A stretch of DNA of 41,169 nucleotides from positions 1 through 41,169 of the forward strand of contig CAZPQV010000017.1 of the NCBI GenBank assembly GCA_964588705.1, written 5' to 3'. The first letter of the stretch is position 1; each line of letters begins with the position of its first letter. The DNA comes from CAZPQV01 sp964588705. GTDB taxonomy: Bacteria; Bacteroidota; Bacteroidia; Flavobacteriales; Weeksellaceae. This document shows positions 14,394 through 22,128 of the stretch, piece by piece. Both the position numbers and the translations under genes were made by a program. Below the pieces are notes generated by a model that searched no databases, was not told the DNA's origin, and saw nothing but the letters and a program-made list of their open reading frames with translations.

Positions 14394-15281
14394 TTATTTG
14401 AAATGAGAAAGGATGCTTTCCAGTTCGTCCTGATTTTTAAAATCGAGAACGATTTTCCCTTTCTTGCCATTGGCGGCAGTTTTTATTTCAACTTTTACGT
14501 CCAGAATATCCGAAAGCTTTTTCTGTGCTTTTTTGTATTCGTTCGAAAGTTGTGCTTTGGTTCTTGTAGAAGCAGGTTTTGGATTTTTCAGAACGTTCGC
14601 AGTGAGCTCAGACTGTCTCACGTTCAGCTGCTTTTTGATGATTTCCTCGAAAAGTTTCTGCTGTAATTCTTCGGTATCCAAACTTAGAATCGCGCGTCCG
14701 TGTCCGGCAGAAATTTCACCACTTCTTATGGAATTCTGAACATCCGGAGACAGTCTCAGCAAACGGATAGAATTGGTAATCGTGCTTCTTTCCTTTCCTA
14801 CTCTTTGGCTAAGGTTTTCCTGCGTCATCCCGATTTCATCTAATAATCTTTGATAAGTTAAAGCCACTTCAATCGCGTCAAGGTCTTCACGCTGAATGTT
14901 TTCAACCAAAGCCATTTCAAGCAGTTCCTGATCGTTCACCAATCGGATATACGCCGGAATTGATTTTAAGCCAGCAATTTTTGATGCGCGGAAACGTCTT
15001 TCACCGGAAATAATTTCGAAACGGCTGCCGTCTTTCCTTAAAGTAATCGGTTGAATTACTCCAAGATTTTTGATGGACTGCGCTAAGTCGTTCAGGGCTT
15101 TCTCGTCAAAATAAGTTCTTGGCTGAGTTGCGTTTGGATAAATGTCTTCTAGCGAAATCTCAACAATATTGCCAACTAATTTGTCTGCTCCAGCATCGGT
15201 TGCAGAATTTATGGAAACTTTGGATTCAGAACTCAGGATTGCTCCCAGCCCTCTTCCCATTGCTCTTTTCTTATCTTTCAA
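14394..15281 (-). CDS. parB: Chromosome-partition protein ParB
   Basis: A 295-residue ParB/Spo0J protein, a CTPase clamp that loads at parS sites and recruits SMC and ParA. The N-terminal MGRGLGAIL ParA-contact stretch (8-15), the CTP-binding box GERRFR (93-98), ENIQRED and the helix-turn-helix (about 153-173, MTQENLSQRVGKERSTITN) are all visible, with a C-terminal dimer domain after 240. It overlaps the end of parA by 11 bp. I found no convincing parS in the window. Confidence 0.96.
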   Translation of the reverse strand: MKDKKRAMGRGLGAILSSESKVSINSATDAGADKLVGNIVEISLEDIYPNATQPRTYFDEKALNDLAQSIKNLGVIQPITLRKDGSRFEIISGERRFRASKIAGLKSIPAYIRLVNDQELLEMALVENIQREDLDAIEVALTYQRLLDEIGMTQENLSQRVGKERSTITNSIRLLRLSPDVQNSIRSGEISAGHGRAILSLDTEELQQKLFEEIIKKQLNVRQSELTANVLKNPKPASTRTKAQLSNEYKKAQKKLSDILDVKVEIKTAANGKKGKIVLDFKNQDELESILSHFK

Positions 15282-16068
15282 CTTTCTCTTTTTTTCTGTT
15301 TTTCTTTTTTCCTTCGTTTTTCAGAAGAACCTCTTCTGCCAACTGAATATACTGTATCGCACCTTTACTTTCGGCGTCATACATCAGAATACTTTCACCA
15401 AAACTTGGTGCTTCACTCAATCTCACATTTCGGCTGATAATTGTTTCGAAAACCATTTCAGGAAAATGCGAATTTACTTCTTCCACCACCTGATTCGAAA
15501 GACGAAGTCTGCTGTCATACATCGTCAGCAAAAGTCCTTCTATATCGAGGTCTGCATTATGGATTTTCTGAACGTTTTTAATGGTGTTCAAAAGTTTGCC
15601 TAAACCTTCCAATGCAAAATATTCACACTGAATTGGGATAATTACGGAATCTGCGGCTGTAAGTGCATTTACGGTAATTAAACCTAAGCTTGGCGCACAG
15701 TCTATGATGATGTAATCGTATTTATCTTTGATGGGTTTCAGTGCTTTTCTCAGCATATATTCGCGCTTATTTCTGTCAACAAGCTCGATTTCAGCGGCAA
15801 CAAGGTCGATATGAGAAGGCACAATATCAAGATTTGGCGATGTCGTTCTCTGTATGCATTTTTCAACATCAGCACTGTGCTCCAAAAGATTGTAGGTAGA
15901 AAACTGCACTTCCTCCACTCCCAAACCCGAAGTAGCATTTGCCTGCGGATCTGCATCAATAAGCAGAATTCTCTTTTCGAGAACGCCAAGTGCGGCAGCC
16001 AAATTTACTGCTGTTGTCGTTTTTCCTACACCTCCTTTCTGATTGGCAACTCCAATGATTTTAGCCAT
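15271..16068 (-). CDS. parA: Chromosome-partition ATPase ParA
   Basis: A 265-residue deviant Walker ATPase (KGGVGKTT, 11-18, with the signature first lysine), Walker A' DADPQAN and Walker B IIIDCAPSLG. It acts with ParB in origin segregation. Short length without an N-terminal HTH marks it as a chromosomal (Soj-like) ParA. It leads the parA-parB-DUF5683-dapB group. A candidate promoter TATTTTTG lies at 16087-16094. Confidence 0.96.
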   Translation of the reverse strand: MAKIIGVANQKGGVGKTTTAVNLAAALGVLEKRILLIDADPQANATSGLGVEEVQFSTYNLLEHSADVEKCIQRTTSPNLDIVPSHIDLVAAEIELVDRNKREYMLRKALKPIKDKYDYIIIDCAPSLGLITVNALTAADSVIIPIQCEYFALEGLGKLLNTIKNVQKIHNADLDIEGLLLTMYDSRLRLSNQVVEEVNSHFPEMVFETIISRNVRLSEAPSFGESILMYDAESKGAIQYIQLAEEVLLKNEGKKKNRKKEKVER

Positions 16069-16086
16069 TATTTAGAATTTAATCTT

Positions 16087-16094
16087 CAAAAATA
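16087..16094 (-). promoter_or_regulatory. Candidate -7 element of the parAB unit
   Basis: TATTTTTG on the minus strand matches TANNTTTG. Start of transcription would be near 16080, about 12 nt before the parA ATG. No good -33 TTTG was found. Confidence 0.45.
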
Positions 16095-16175
16095 CAATTT
16101 TTTTGATGTGATGATGAATGTTAATAAATATAGAAGCGTTAAAGTATTGTTAATTAATGGTTTATCCAAATAAAA

Positions 16176-16210
16176 AATTATCCACAATTTTAGGTTAATT
16201 GTGGATAATT
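16176..16210 (-). terminator. Hairpin after tonB built from two inverted DnaA boxes
   Basis: A perfect 14-bp inverted repeat (16176-16189 with 16197-16210) has TTATCCACA, the consensus DnaA box, in each arm (16178-16186 plus strand; 16200-16208 minus strand). On the minus strand it is followed by TTTTTTATTTGG and lies 26 bp after the tonB stop, so it can act as tonB terminator. A third near-box TTATCCAAA is at 16162-16170. Confidence 0.7.
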
Positions 16211-16235
16211 ACTGAATTATATTTTTCGGGAGAAA

Positions 16236-17066
16236 CTATTCAAATCTCATCGAAATCGGAAAGTTGAAATAACTTCTCACCGCGTTTCCTTTAATTTTCC
16301 CCGGAGTCCATTTTCCTTTTACACCACGAATGGTTCTTTCAGCCTCACGGTTGAAAGCAGCATCAGGTCCGTTTGCTTTGATATTGGAAATCGTTCCGTC
16401 CCTTTCTACCACAAATGTCACTGTAGTCTTCATAAGGTCTCCGCTACCTTCAAAACCTGATGTATCGAAGTTGTTCACCACTCTGTTTCTGAACGCATCA
16501 ATTCCACCTGCAAAAACGGCCTGCACATCAACAGAAGTTGCAATCGCTTTATCATCAACTACCGGAGCTGGAGCAGGTTTTGGAGCTTCAACCACAGGTC
16601 CCTGAACCGCAGGAGGAGTGTAAGATACGGTTGGTTTTACACCTTCAATATCCTCAGTTCCTGCAACGGCATCGTCATATTTTGTAACTGGAGCCGCGGG
16701 TTTTTCAACCGCAGGATTTTTGGCCGGAGTCGGAACCCTCGTATCAATTGTTTTTACCGGTTCAGGCCTTTGCGGAACAACTGCAGGAGGTTCCGGCTCG
16801 ATCTGTTTCTCAATTTCCGGAGGTAAAATCCATTCCGGAGGCAAAGTTGGATCTGCGGGAACTACTTCTACCTTTTGCATTGAAGAAATAATCAGAGGTG
16901 TAAGTGCGGTAACTACAAAAAACGCAATACCAATAAACATTGATTTTGTGAGTACTTTATCGTATTCGTTTCTTAATACATAGGCACCGTAATCTTTATT
17001 TCGGTTTTCAAAAAGAATTTCGTTCAGCCGAAATTCATCCTTATGGGAGTTTAAGTGTTTCATCAT
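16236..17066 (-). CDS. tonB: TonB-family energy transducer
   Basis: A 276-residue inner-membrane protein that passes proton-motive-force energy from ExbBD to outer-membrane TonB-dependent receptors. There is a cytoplasmic N-terminus with ENRNKDYGAYVLRNEY (a block typical of Bacteroidota TonB), one membrane helix (about 43-60), a Pro/Glu/Lys-rich periplasmic spacer (about 66-180) and the TonB C-terminal domain (about 190-276; VVNNFDTSGF, VTFVVERDGTISNI, RTIRGVKGKWTPGK). No exbB or exbD gene is adjacent. A TAATTTTG element (17077-17084) very near the start may be its promoter. The second ATG, one codon in, is an equal start candidate. Confidence 0.93.
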   Translation of the reverse strand: MMKHLNSHKDEFRLNEILFENRNKDYGAYVLRNEYDKVLTKSMFIGIAFFVVTALTPLIISSMQKVEVVPADPTLPPEWILPPEIEKQIEPEPPAVVPQRPEPVKTIDTRVPTPAKNPAVEKPAAPVTKYDDAVAGTEDIEGVKPTVSYTPPAVQGPVVEAPKPAPAPVVDDKAIATSVDVQAVFAGGIDAFRNRVVNNFDTSGFEGSGDLMKTTVTFVVERDGTISNIKANGPDAAFNREAERTIRGVKGKWTPGKIKGNAVRSYFNFPISMRFE

Positions 17067-17242
17067 TTATAATTTTCAAAATTAATACCTGGCTAAAATT
17101 TGCTAAACTAAATTTGTTATATTTATATCATTAAACATTTTTGTTTAAACAACATTCAATTATCCTGCCAATTTTTTAATTTATTTTTATAATATTATTT
17201 ATTTCATAGTAAATGTGAAAATTTTAAACCATCAAACAAGAG

Positions 17243-17272
17243 AAAGGCGCTTGAAACCAATCAAGCGCCTTT
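17243..17272 (-). terminator. Terminator of purA
   Basis: A perfect 12-bp stem (17243-17254 with 17261-17272, AAAGGCGCTTGA and its complement, 6-nt loop) lies 29 bp after purA. The T tract on the minus strand is short, the stem strong. Confidence 0.8.
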
Positions 17273-17300
17273 AAATATTTAACTAAAAAAGTATTTTAGA

Positions 17301-18587
17301 TTAAAATAATTCTTTTCGAATAATATTCTGACTTCTTTCCGGACCAACCGAAACCAAATAAACATTAATCCCTAAATATTCTTCGATAAATTCAATATAT
17401 TTCTTGGCATTCACCGGAAGTTCATCATAACTTCTTGCGTGAGAAATGTCTTCGTCCCAACCTTCGAGCTCTTCATAAATTGGCTCATAATTAGAAAGTT
17501 TAGTAGTTGAAGAAGTGAAATAATCGATGATCTTTCCGTCTTCAGTTTTATAATGGGTAACGATTTTCAATGGTTTAATTCCACTTAAAACATCCAGTTT
17601 GGTGATCACCAAATTATTGATGCCGTTAATCATACAGGCATGTTTTAGTGAAACCAAATCCAACCAACCTGTTCTTCTTGGCCTTCCGGTCGTTGCACCG
17701 AATTCATTCCCTACTTTACGGATATGCTCGCCCAATTCATCATCTAATTCAGATGGGAAAGGTCCGTGACCAACTCTTGTGGTATATGCTTTTGAAACCC
17801 CGATTAAATTCTGAAGCGCCGTTGGCGGAACTCCTGCGCCCGCACAAACGCCACCGGTTGATGGTGAAGAAGATGTAACGAAAGGATACGTTCCGAAATC
17901 GATATCGAGCATCAGCGCCTGTGCCCCTTCAAAAAGAACATTTTTACCCGCTTTAATAGCCTCGTTCAGTTCCACTTCGGTATCTACAATTCTGTCCTGA
18001 AGTTTCTTTCCGATTTCAATAAATTCGTTGTATATTTCATCGATATCCATTGTTGGTTTGCCAAAATACTTTTCGAACATATTGTTTTTCATCCGAAGAT
18101 TCTTCTCGATTTTTTCTCTCAGAACTTCCGGATTCAGAAGATCAACCATACGGATTCCAACTCTGGCAATCTTATCCTCGTAGCAAGGCCCGATTCCTTT
18201 TTTGGTGGTTCCAATCTGCGTTCCTCCAGTTTCCTCTTCGCGATAAGTGTCGAGCATAATGTGGTAAGGCATTATCACGTGTGCTCTCCTGCTGATGAAA
18301 ACGTGGTCGGTTTTCATTCCTTTACTTTCAATCTGCTCAATTTCACGGATGAAAGATTTCGGATTTACCACCACTCCGTTGGCAATAATACATTTTCCTT
18401 TACACTGCAAAACTCCCGAAGGCAAAAGATGCAGCACGAATTTCTCGTCACCAACATATACCGTATGACCGGCATTATCACCCCCCTGAAAACGAACTAC
18501 ATAATCTGATTTTGCTGAAAGAACATCGGTAATTTTTCCTTTACCTTCATCTCCATACTGAAGACCAACAACCACATACGTTGCCAT
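17301..18587 (-). CDS. purA: Adenylosuccinate synthetase
   Basis: A 428-residue enzyme of AMP synthesis: IMP + aspartate + GTP to adenylosuccinate. The GTP loop GDEGKGK is at 12-18, with DNAGHT (IMP/His41 region), IGTTKKGIGPCYEDK, FEGAQ and the C-terminal guanine motif TKLDVL and SVGPER. Full length for the family. It has its own promoter and terminator. Confidence 0.97.
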   Translation of the reverse strand: MATYVVVGLQYGDEGKGKITDVLSAKSDYVVRFQGGDNAGHTVYVGDEKFVLHLLPSGVLQCKGKCIIANGVVVNPKSFIREIEQIESKGMKTDHVFISRRAHVIMPYHIMLDTYREEETGGTQIGTTKKGIGPCYEDKIARVGIRMVDLLNPEVLREKIEKNLRMKNNMFEKYFGKPTMDIDEIYNEFIEIGKKLQDRIVDTEVELNEAIKAGKNVLFEGAQALMLDIDFGTYPFVTSSSPSTGGVCAGAGVPPTALQNLIGVSKAYTTRVGHGPFPSELDDELGEHIRKVGNEFGATTGRPRRTGWLDLVSLKHACMINGINNLVITKLDVLSGIKPLKIVTHYKTEDGKIIDYFTSSTTKLSNYEPIYEELEGWDEDISHARSYDELPVNAKKYIEFIEEYLGINVYLVSVGPERSQNIIRKELF

Positions 18588-18613
18588 AAATTTTTACTGT
18601 TAATAGATTGGCA

Positions 18614-18645
18614 CAAATTTACTCTTAATAAAAAAGACAGGCAAA
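18614..18645 (-). promoter_or_regulatory. Bacteroidota promoter of purA
   Basis: On the minus strand TTTG (18642-18645), exactly 20 nt, then TAAATTTG (18614-18621). This is a textbook Bacteroidota sigma-A promoter. The 5' leader would be about 20 nt. Confidence 0.75.
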
Positions 18646-18660
18646 CAATATCTTAATTTA

Positions 18661-18800
18661 TTTGGGCGTGTCCCTCAATCCATCTCTCCGGCTACGCCTC
18701 CGTTCAGTCATTCGGGTCGCGCTATACACTGCAATCTTTTTTTGCCAATGCATTTCCCCTCGCAAAAAAAAAGGATTTCCGCTGCTATCGCTCACGCAAA
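18661..18800. repeat. Structured intergenic repeat of flavobacterial type
   Basis: The segment starts GGGCGTGTCCCTC and ends CGCTCACGC; GCGTG (18666-18670) pairs with CACGC (18793-18797), and an inner arm TCTTTTTTTGC (18735-18745) pairs with GCAAAAAAAAAGGA (18762-18775). Its base composition is richer in GC than the flanks. It resembles, from memory, a family of repeats found in many intergenic regions of Flavobacteriia. No ORF is credible in it. Confidence 0.6.
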
Positions 18801-19119
18801 AACGAAGGTCGCTTTAGTGTTTGGAATGAAGATTTATTTCAAAAGATAATTTTATAAACGCATTCATGGCACAGGAATTCAAGCAGACAAATAAACCAAT
18901 AATTTGCGCCTCTGGCGCTCTCTTTCGTAAATTAATAAATGTTCTACCAATATTTCGTCGCTCCGCAACTCGGAAACAATTTGTACAAATCTGTTGGAAA
19001 AAGAAGCGAAGCAAAAAAACATCTGCTAAATCTGCGAGGTCTAATTCCAAGTCAATTTAAATTCTCATCATATATATTTTTCTACCAACTTTCGGCATTC
19101 AACTTCTTTATCTTTTTCG
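18801..19119. other. Non-coding remainder of the purA-hpt gap
   Basis: Small frames here (for example 18866-19060 plus) are rich in Lys/Arg/Ser with no recognisable domain and no promoter, so I do not call a gene. CGCTCCG and CTGCGAG words look like decayed repeat material. Confidence 0.45.
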
Positions 19120-19127
19120 TAAATTTG
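19120..19127 (+). promoter_or_regulatory. Candidate -7 element of hpt
   Basis: TAAATTTG matches TANNTTTG. Transcription would begin near 19134, leaving a leader of about 10 nt before the hpt ATG at 19144. Confidence 0.55.
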
Positions 19128-19143
19128 CTTTTTGTAATACTAT

Positions 19144-19698
19144 ATGAGTACAGTCAAAATTCACGACAAAGAATTCGTTCCTTATCTTAAACACGATGAA
19201 ATTCAGGAAATCATCAAAGAACTTGCACTGCAGGTTTATGAAGATTACAAAGATGAAACTCCCGTTTTCATCGGCGTTCTGAATGGTGTGATAATGTTTT
19301 TCTCCGATTTTATAAAGTATTACCCAGGCAAATGCGAAATTGCATTTCTGCAGGTAAGTTCTTACTCCGGAACAACATCCACCGGAATTGTTTACAAAAA
19401 AATGGACCTTACCAAAGATGTTGAAGGCCGCCACATCATTCTGATGGAAGATATTGTGGACACCGGAAACACCATTGAAAGTCTTTTTGAATATTTTAAA
19501 AACACACAACGTCCGAAATCTCTGAAAGTAGCAACGCTTCTGCTGAAACCTGAGGTGTTCAAAAAAGATTTCACTATTGATTATGTGGCTAAGGAAATTC
19601 CAAACAAATTTGTCTTAGGATATGGTTTGGATTATGATGAACTGGGCAGAAACCTTCCGGATTTGTACCAGTTGGCAGAAGGCAGAATCAATCATTAG
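19144..19698 (+). CDS. hpt: Hypoxanthine phosphoribosyltransferase
   Basis: A 184-residue purine salvage enzyme that makes IMP/GMP from hypoxanthine/guanine and PRPP. The PRPP loop is LMEDIVDTGNT (100-110), the flexible-loop region is SSYSGTTSTG (72-81), and LNGV (47-50) forms the pyrophosphate loop. It is the first gene of a plus-strand run (hpt, adk, obg) and has its own -7 element. Confidence 0.93.
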   Translation: MSTVKIHDKEFVPYLKHDEIQEIIKELALQVYEDYKDETPVFIGVLNGVIMFFSDFIKYYPGKCEIAFLQVSSYSGTTSTGIVYKKMDLTKDVEGRHIILMEDIVDTGNTIESLFEYFKNTQRPKSLKVATLLLKPEVFKKDFTIDYVAKEIPNKFVLGYGLDYDELGRNLPDLYQLAEGRINH

Positions 19699-19716
19699 CA
19701 GCTGGACGCAGGATGA

Positions 19717-19736
19717 TGGAAGCTGGAAGCTGGAAG
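19717..19736. repeat. Short tandem repeat (7-bp unit)
   Basis: TGGAAGC twice followed by TGGAAG, in the 129-bp gap between hpt and adk. The rest of the gap (GGCAAGAGCCGAAAGC and so on) shows nothing I recognise. Confidence 0.6.
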
Positions 19737-19827
19737 TTTTAAATGAAAGAAAATAAAATAAGTCTAATAAATACAAAGGGCAAGAGCCGAAAGCACTCTG
19801 CTGATGGTCTAAAACCCAAAAGTAACT

Positions 19828-20406
19828 ATGATTAACATCGTATTATTTGGCCCTCCAGGAAGTGGAAAAGGGACACAGGCACAGAATCTAATAGAGAAGT
19901 TTAATCTGAAACAGATTTCAACCGGGGATTTGTTCCGTTACAACATGAAAAACGATACGGAACTTGGGAAACTTGCAAAATCCTATATCGACAAAGGAGA
20001 GCTGGTGCCGGACGAAGTAACGACAGATATGCTGATTGACGAAGTGAAAAAACCGACGGAAACTGCCGGTTTCATCTTCGACGGTTATCCAAGAACGAGC
20101 AACCAAACCGAGGCTTTGGATAAAATCGTGAAAGAAGTGCTGAATGATGATATCGACATTTGTCTGTCACTGATTGTTGACGACGAAATTCTTGTGGAAA
20201 GACTTCTGAAAAGAGGTGAAACTTCCGGAAGAACCGATGACAGCAACGAAGAAATCATCCGACACAGAATCGTAGAATATTATACTAAGACTGCAGAAGT
20301 TGCCGAACTTTACAAGCAACAGGGAAAATATGTTGAAATAAACGGCGTTGGCGAAATCGATGAAATCGCAGAAAAACTTTATGCAGAAGTAGAGAAAATA
20401 AAGTAG
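19828..20406 (+). CDS. adk: Adenylate kinase
   Basis: A 192-residue nucleoside monophosphate kinase (2 ADP to ATP + AMP). P-loop GPPGSGKGT (8-16), AMP site STGDLFR, FDGYPRTSNQ, and a short LID (RGETSGRTDDSNEE) without the four-cysteine zinc site, so the short type. It follows hpt and precedes obg, a purine/GTP block. Confidence 0.96.
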   Translation: MINIVLFGPPGSGKGTQAQNLIEKFNLKQISTGDLFRYNMKNDTELGKLAKSYIDKGELVPDEVTTDMLIDEVKKPTETAGFIFDGYPRTSNQTEALDKIVKEVLNDDIDICLSLIVDDEILVERLLKRGETSGRTDDSNEEIIRHRIVEYYTKTAEVAELYKQQGKYVEINGVGEIDEIAEKLYAEVEKIK

Positions 20407-20478
20407 AGATACGAGTTGCGGGATCCGAGTTTCTAAGTTCTTTCCCGCATACACTCGAAACACGAACCTCGAAACTAA
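20404..20478. repeat. CGAG-rich intergenic repeat, second copy
   Basis: The adk-obg gap contains GAGATACGAGT (20406-20416), the same 11-mer as at 4403-4413, plus GCGGGA/TCCCGC (20418-20423 with 20443-20448) and CGAACCTCGAAAC, whose complement shares GAGGTTCG with the first copy. Confidence 0.55.
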
Positions 20479-20481
20479 AGA

Positions 20482-21465
20482 ATGAGCAATTTTGTAGATT
20501 ATGTAAAAATTCACTGTAAAAGTGGACACGGAGGTGCCGGCTCTGCTCACCTGCGCAGAGAAAAATACATTCCAAAGGGTGGTCCTGATGGTGGCGACGG
20601 TGGACGTGGCGGTCACATCATTATGAAAGGAAACTCCCACGAATGGACGCTCCTTCCACTTCGCTACACTCGGCACGTAAAAGCCGAACGTGGTGCAAAC
20701 GGCGCCAAAAATCAGTTGACCGGTGCTGATGGTGGCGATGTCTACATTGAAGTTCCGATTGGAACCATTGCTAAAAATGAAGAAGGCGAAATCATTGGTG
20801 AAATCTTAGAACATGACCAGGAAATCATCCTGATGAAGGGTGGTAAAGGTGGTCTTGGAAACGAACATTTCAAATCGGCCACCAATCAAACGCCACGATA
20901 TGCTCAACCCGGACTTCCTGGCGAGGAAGGTTATATCACTTTTGAACTAAAGATTCTTGCTGATGTTGGTTTGGTAGGATTCCCGAATGCCGGAAAATCG
21001 ACTTTGCTTGCGACTGTTTCTGCGGCAAAGCCGAAAATTGCTGATTACGCTTTCACCACATTAACGCCCAATCTTGGAATTGTGGATTACCGTAATTACA
21101 AATCTTTTGTAATGGCGGATATTCCGGGAATTATTGAAGGTGCTGCAGAAGGAAAAGGTTTGGGACACCGTTTTTTAAGACACATCGAAAGAAACTCCAT
21201 TTTGCTTTTTCTGATTCCTGCGGATTCTGAAGACCATTTTCAGGAATTCAAAATTTTGGAAAACGAACTGAAAGAATACAATCCCGAACTTTTAGATAAG
21301 GATTTCATCATTACCGTTTCCAAATCAGATTTGTTGGATGATGAACTCAAAAAAGAAATCGCAGCAGAATTTCCGGAAAACCGACAGCCGATTTTTTTCT
21401 CAGGCGTTACTCAAGAAGGAATTACTGAATTGAAAGATGTAATTTGGAAGAAACTTCACGGATAA
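20482..21465 (+). CDS. obgE: Obg-family GTPase
   Basis: A 327-residue ribosome-associated GTPase (50S maturation, stress response). The glycine-rich Obg fold (about 1-158; GHGGAGSAHLRREK, GGPDGGDGGRGG) precedes the G domain with G1 GFPNAGKST (166-173), G2 FTTLTP, G3 DIPGI and G4 SKSD. It ends after the G domain, so the variable C-terminal OCT domain is absent, as in most Bacteroidota. It is 75 bp after adk. Confidence 0.96.
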   Translation: MSNFVDYVKIHCKSGHGGAGSAHLRREKYIPKGGPDGGDGGRGGHIIMKGNSHEWTLLPLRYTRHVKAERGANGAKNQLTGADGGDVYIEVPIGTIAKNEEGEIIGEILEHDQEIILMKGGKGGLGNEHFKSATNQTPRYAQPGLPGEEGYITFELKILADVGLVGFPNAGKSTLLATVSAAKPKIADYAFTTLTPNLGIVDYRNYKSFVMADIPGIIEGAAEGKGLGHRFLRHIERNSILLFLIPADSEDHFQEFKILENELKEYNPELLDKDFIITVSKSDLLDDELKKEIAAEFPENRQPIFFSGVTQEGITELKDVIWKKLHG

Positions 21466-21561
21466 TTTTTACTTAAATATAAAACACTGCAGATTTGATA
21501 TTTCAGATTTGCATTTTATTTTTAGGAACAATTCTTGAATTCAATGACTTAAAAATAAATT

Positions 21562-22044
21562 ATGAAATATATTGTAAGTTTATTGATAAGTTTAATTCTA
21601 TCAGGTTGCTCCATGCAAAAATCAAACATTCAAACTATAGAATATGAAGCCGGAGCCTGTTTTGGGTACTGTCCGATGTTCAAAATGGTTATAAATTCTG
21701 ACAGGACTGCGGTAATAGAAGCAGAACGATTCACTTTCAGCAAACCTGAAAACAGAGACTGGAACACCGAAAATCCGGAAGGAACTTTTACCGCCACCAT
21801 TAAAGAAGCGCAGTTCAACAGACTGACCAAACTGATTAATGATGCTAATCTAAAATCATTAAAGGATTTTTATGGCAACAAAAATGTCACCGATTTACCA
21901 ACTTCTCATCTTACCGTTACCTATTCCGACGGAAGCAAAAAACATATTGAAGACTATGGAAAATACGGGACTGATGCTTTACACGAGATTTATACTGCAC
22001 TTGAAGATTTAAGAGAAAACCAATCGTGGGTGCGGATAAAATAA
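21562..22044 (+). CDS. DUF6438-type lipoprotein
   Basis: A 160-residue protein with a signal peptide and lipobox LSGC (Cys16). The mature start EYEAGACFGYCPMFKMVI carries the CFGxCP motif that marks DUF6438; the two cysteines could form a disulfide or bind metal. The rest is beta-rich with LTVTYSDGSKK. The function is unknown. It has its own position between obg and the helicase, with a hairpin just downstream. Confidence 0.82.
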   Translation: MKYIVSLLISLILSGCSMQKSNIQTIEYEAGACFGYCPMFKMVINSDRTAVIEAERFTFSKPENRDWNTENPEGTFTATIKEAQFNRLTKLINDANLKSLKDFYGNKNVTDLPTSHLTVTYSDGSKKHIEDYGKYGTDALHEIYTALEDLRENQSWVRIK

Positions 22045-22061
22045 CTTTATTTTATTTAAAC

Positions 22062-22069
22062 TAACTTTG
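22062..22069 (+). promoter_or_regulatory. Candidate -7 element of the RhlE-like helicase
   Basis: TAACTTTG matches TANNTTTG. A transcript from near 22076 would begin with the hairpin at 22079-22106 before the TTG start at 22129. Confidence 0.5.
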
Positions 22070-22078
22070 CAAAATCAT

Positions 22079-22106
22079 AATTCCTTCAAAAAATGAGGGA
22101 ATTTTT
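22079..22106 (+). terminator. Hairpin with T tract (terminator of the lipoprotein gene, or leader attenuator of the helicase)
   Basis: AATTCCTTC (22079-22087) pairs with GAGGGAATT (22095-22103; one G-U), followed by TTT. It is 35 bp after the lipoprotein stop and inside the predicted leader of the next gene. Confidence 0.65.
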
Positions 22107-22128
22107 ACTTTAATAAAAAATATTTCAT

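Noticed and set aside
18270..18285. CACGTG-centred word as a possible parS
   Set aside because: Only the central hexamer fits; the arms do not match TGTTTCACGTGAAACA and it lies in purA.
18866..19060. 64-codon plus-strand ORF in the purA-hpt gap
   Set aside because: Composition rich in Lys/Arg/Ser, no domain, no promoter, overlaps another open frame on the opposite strand.
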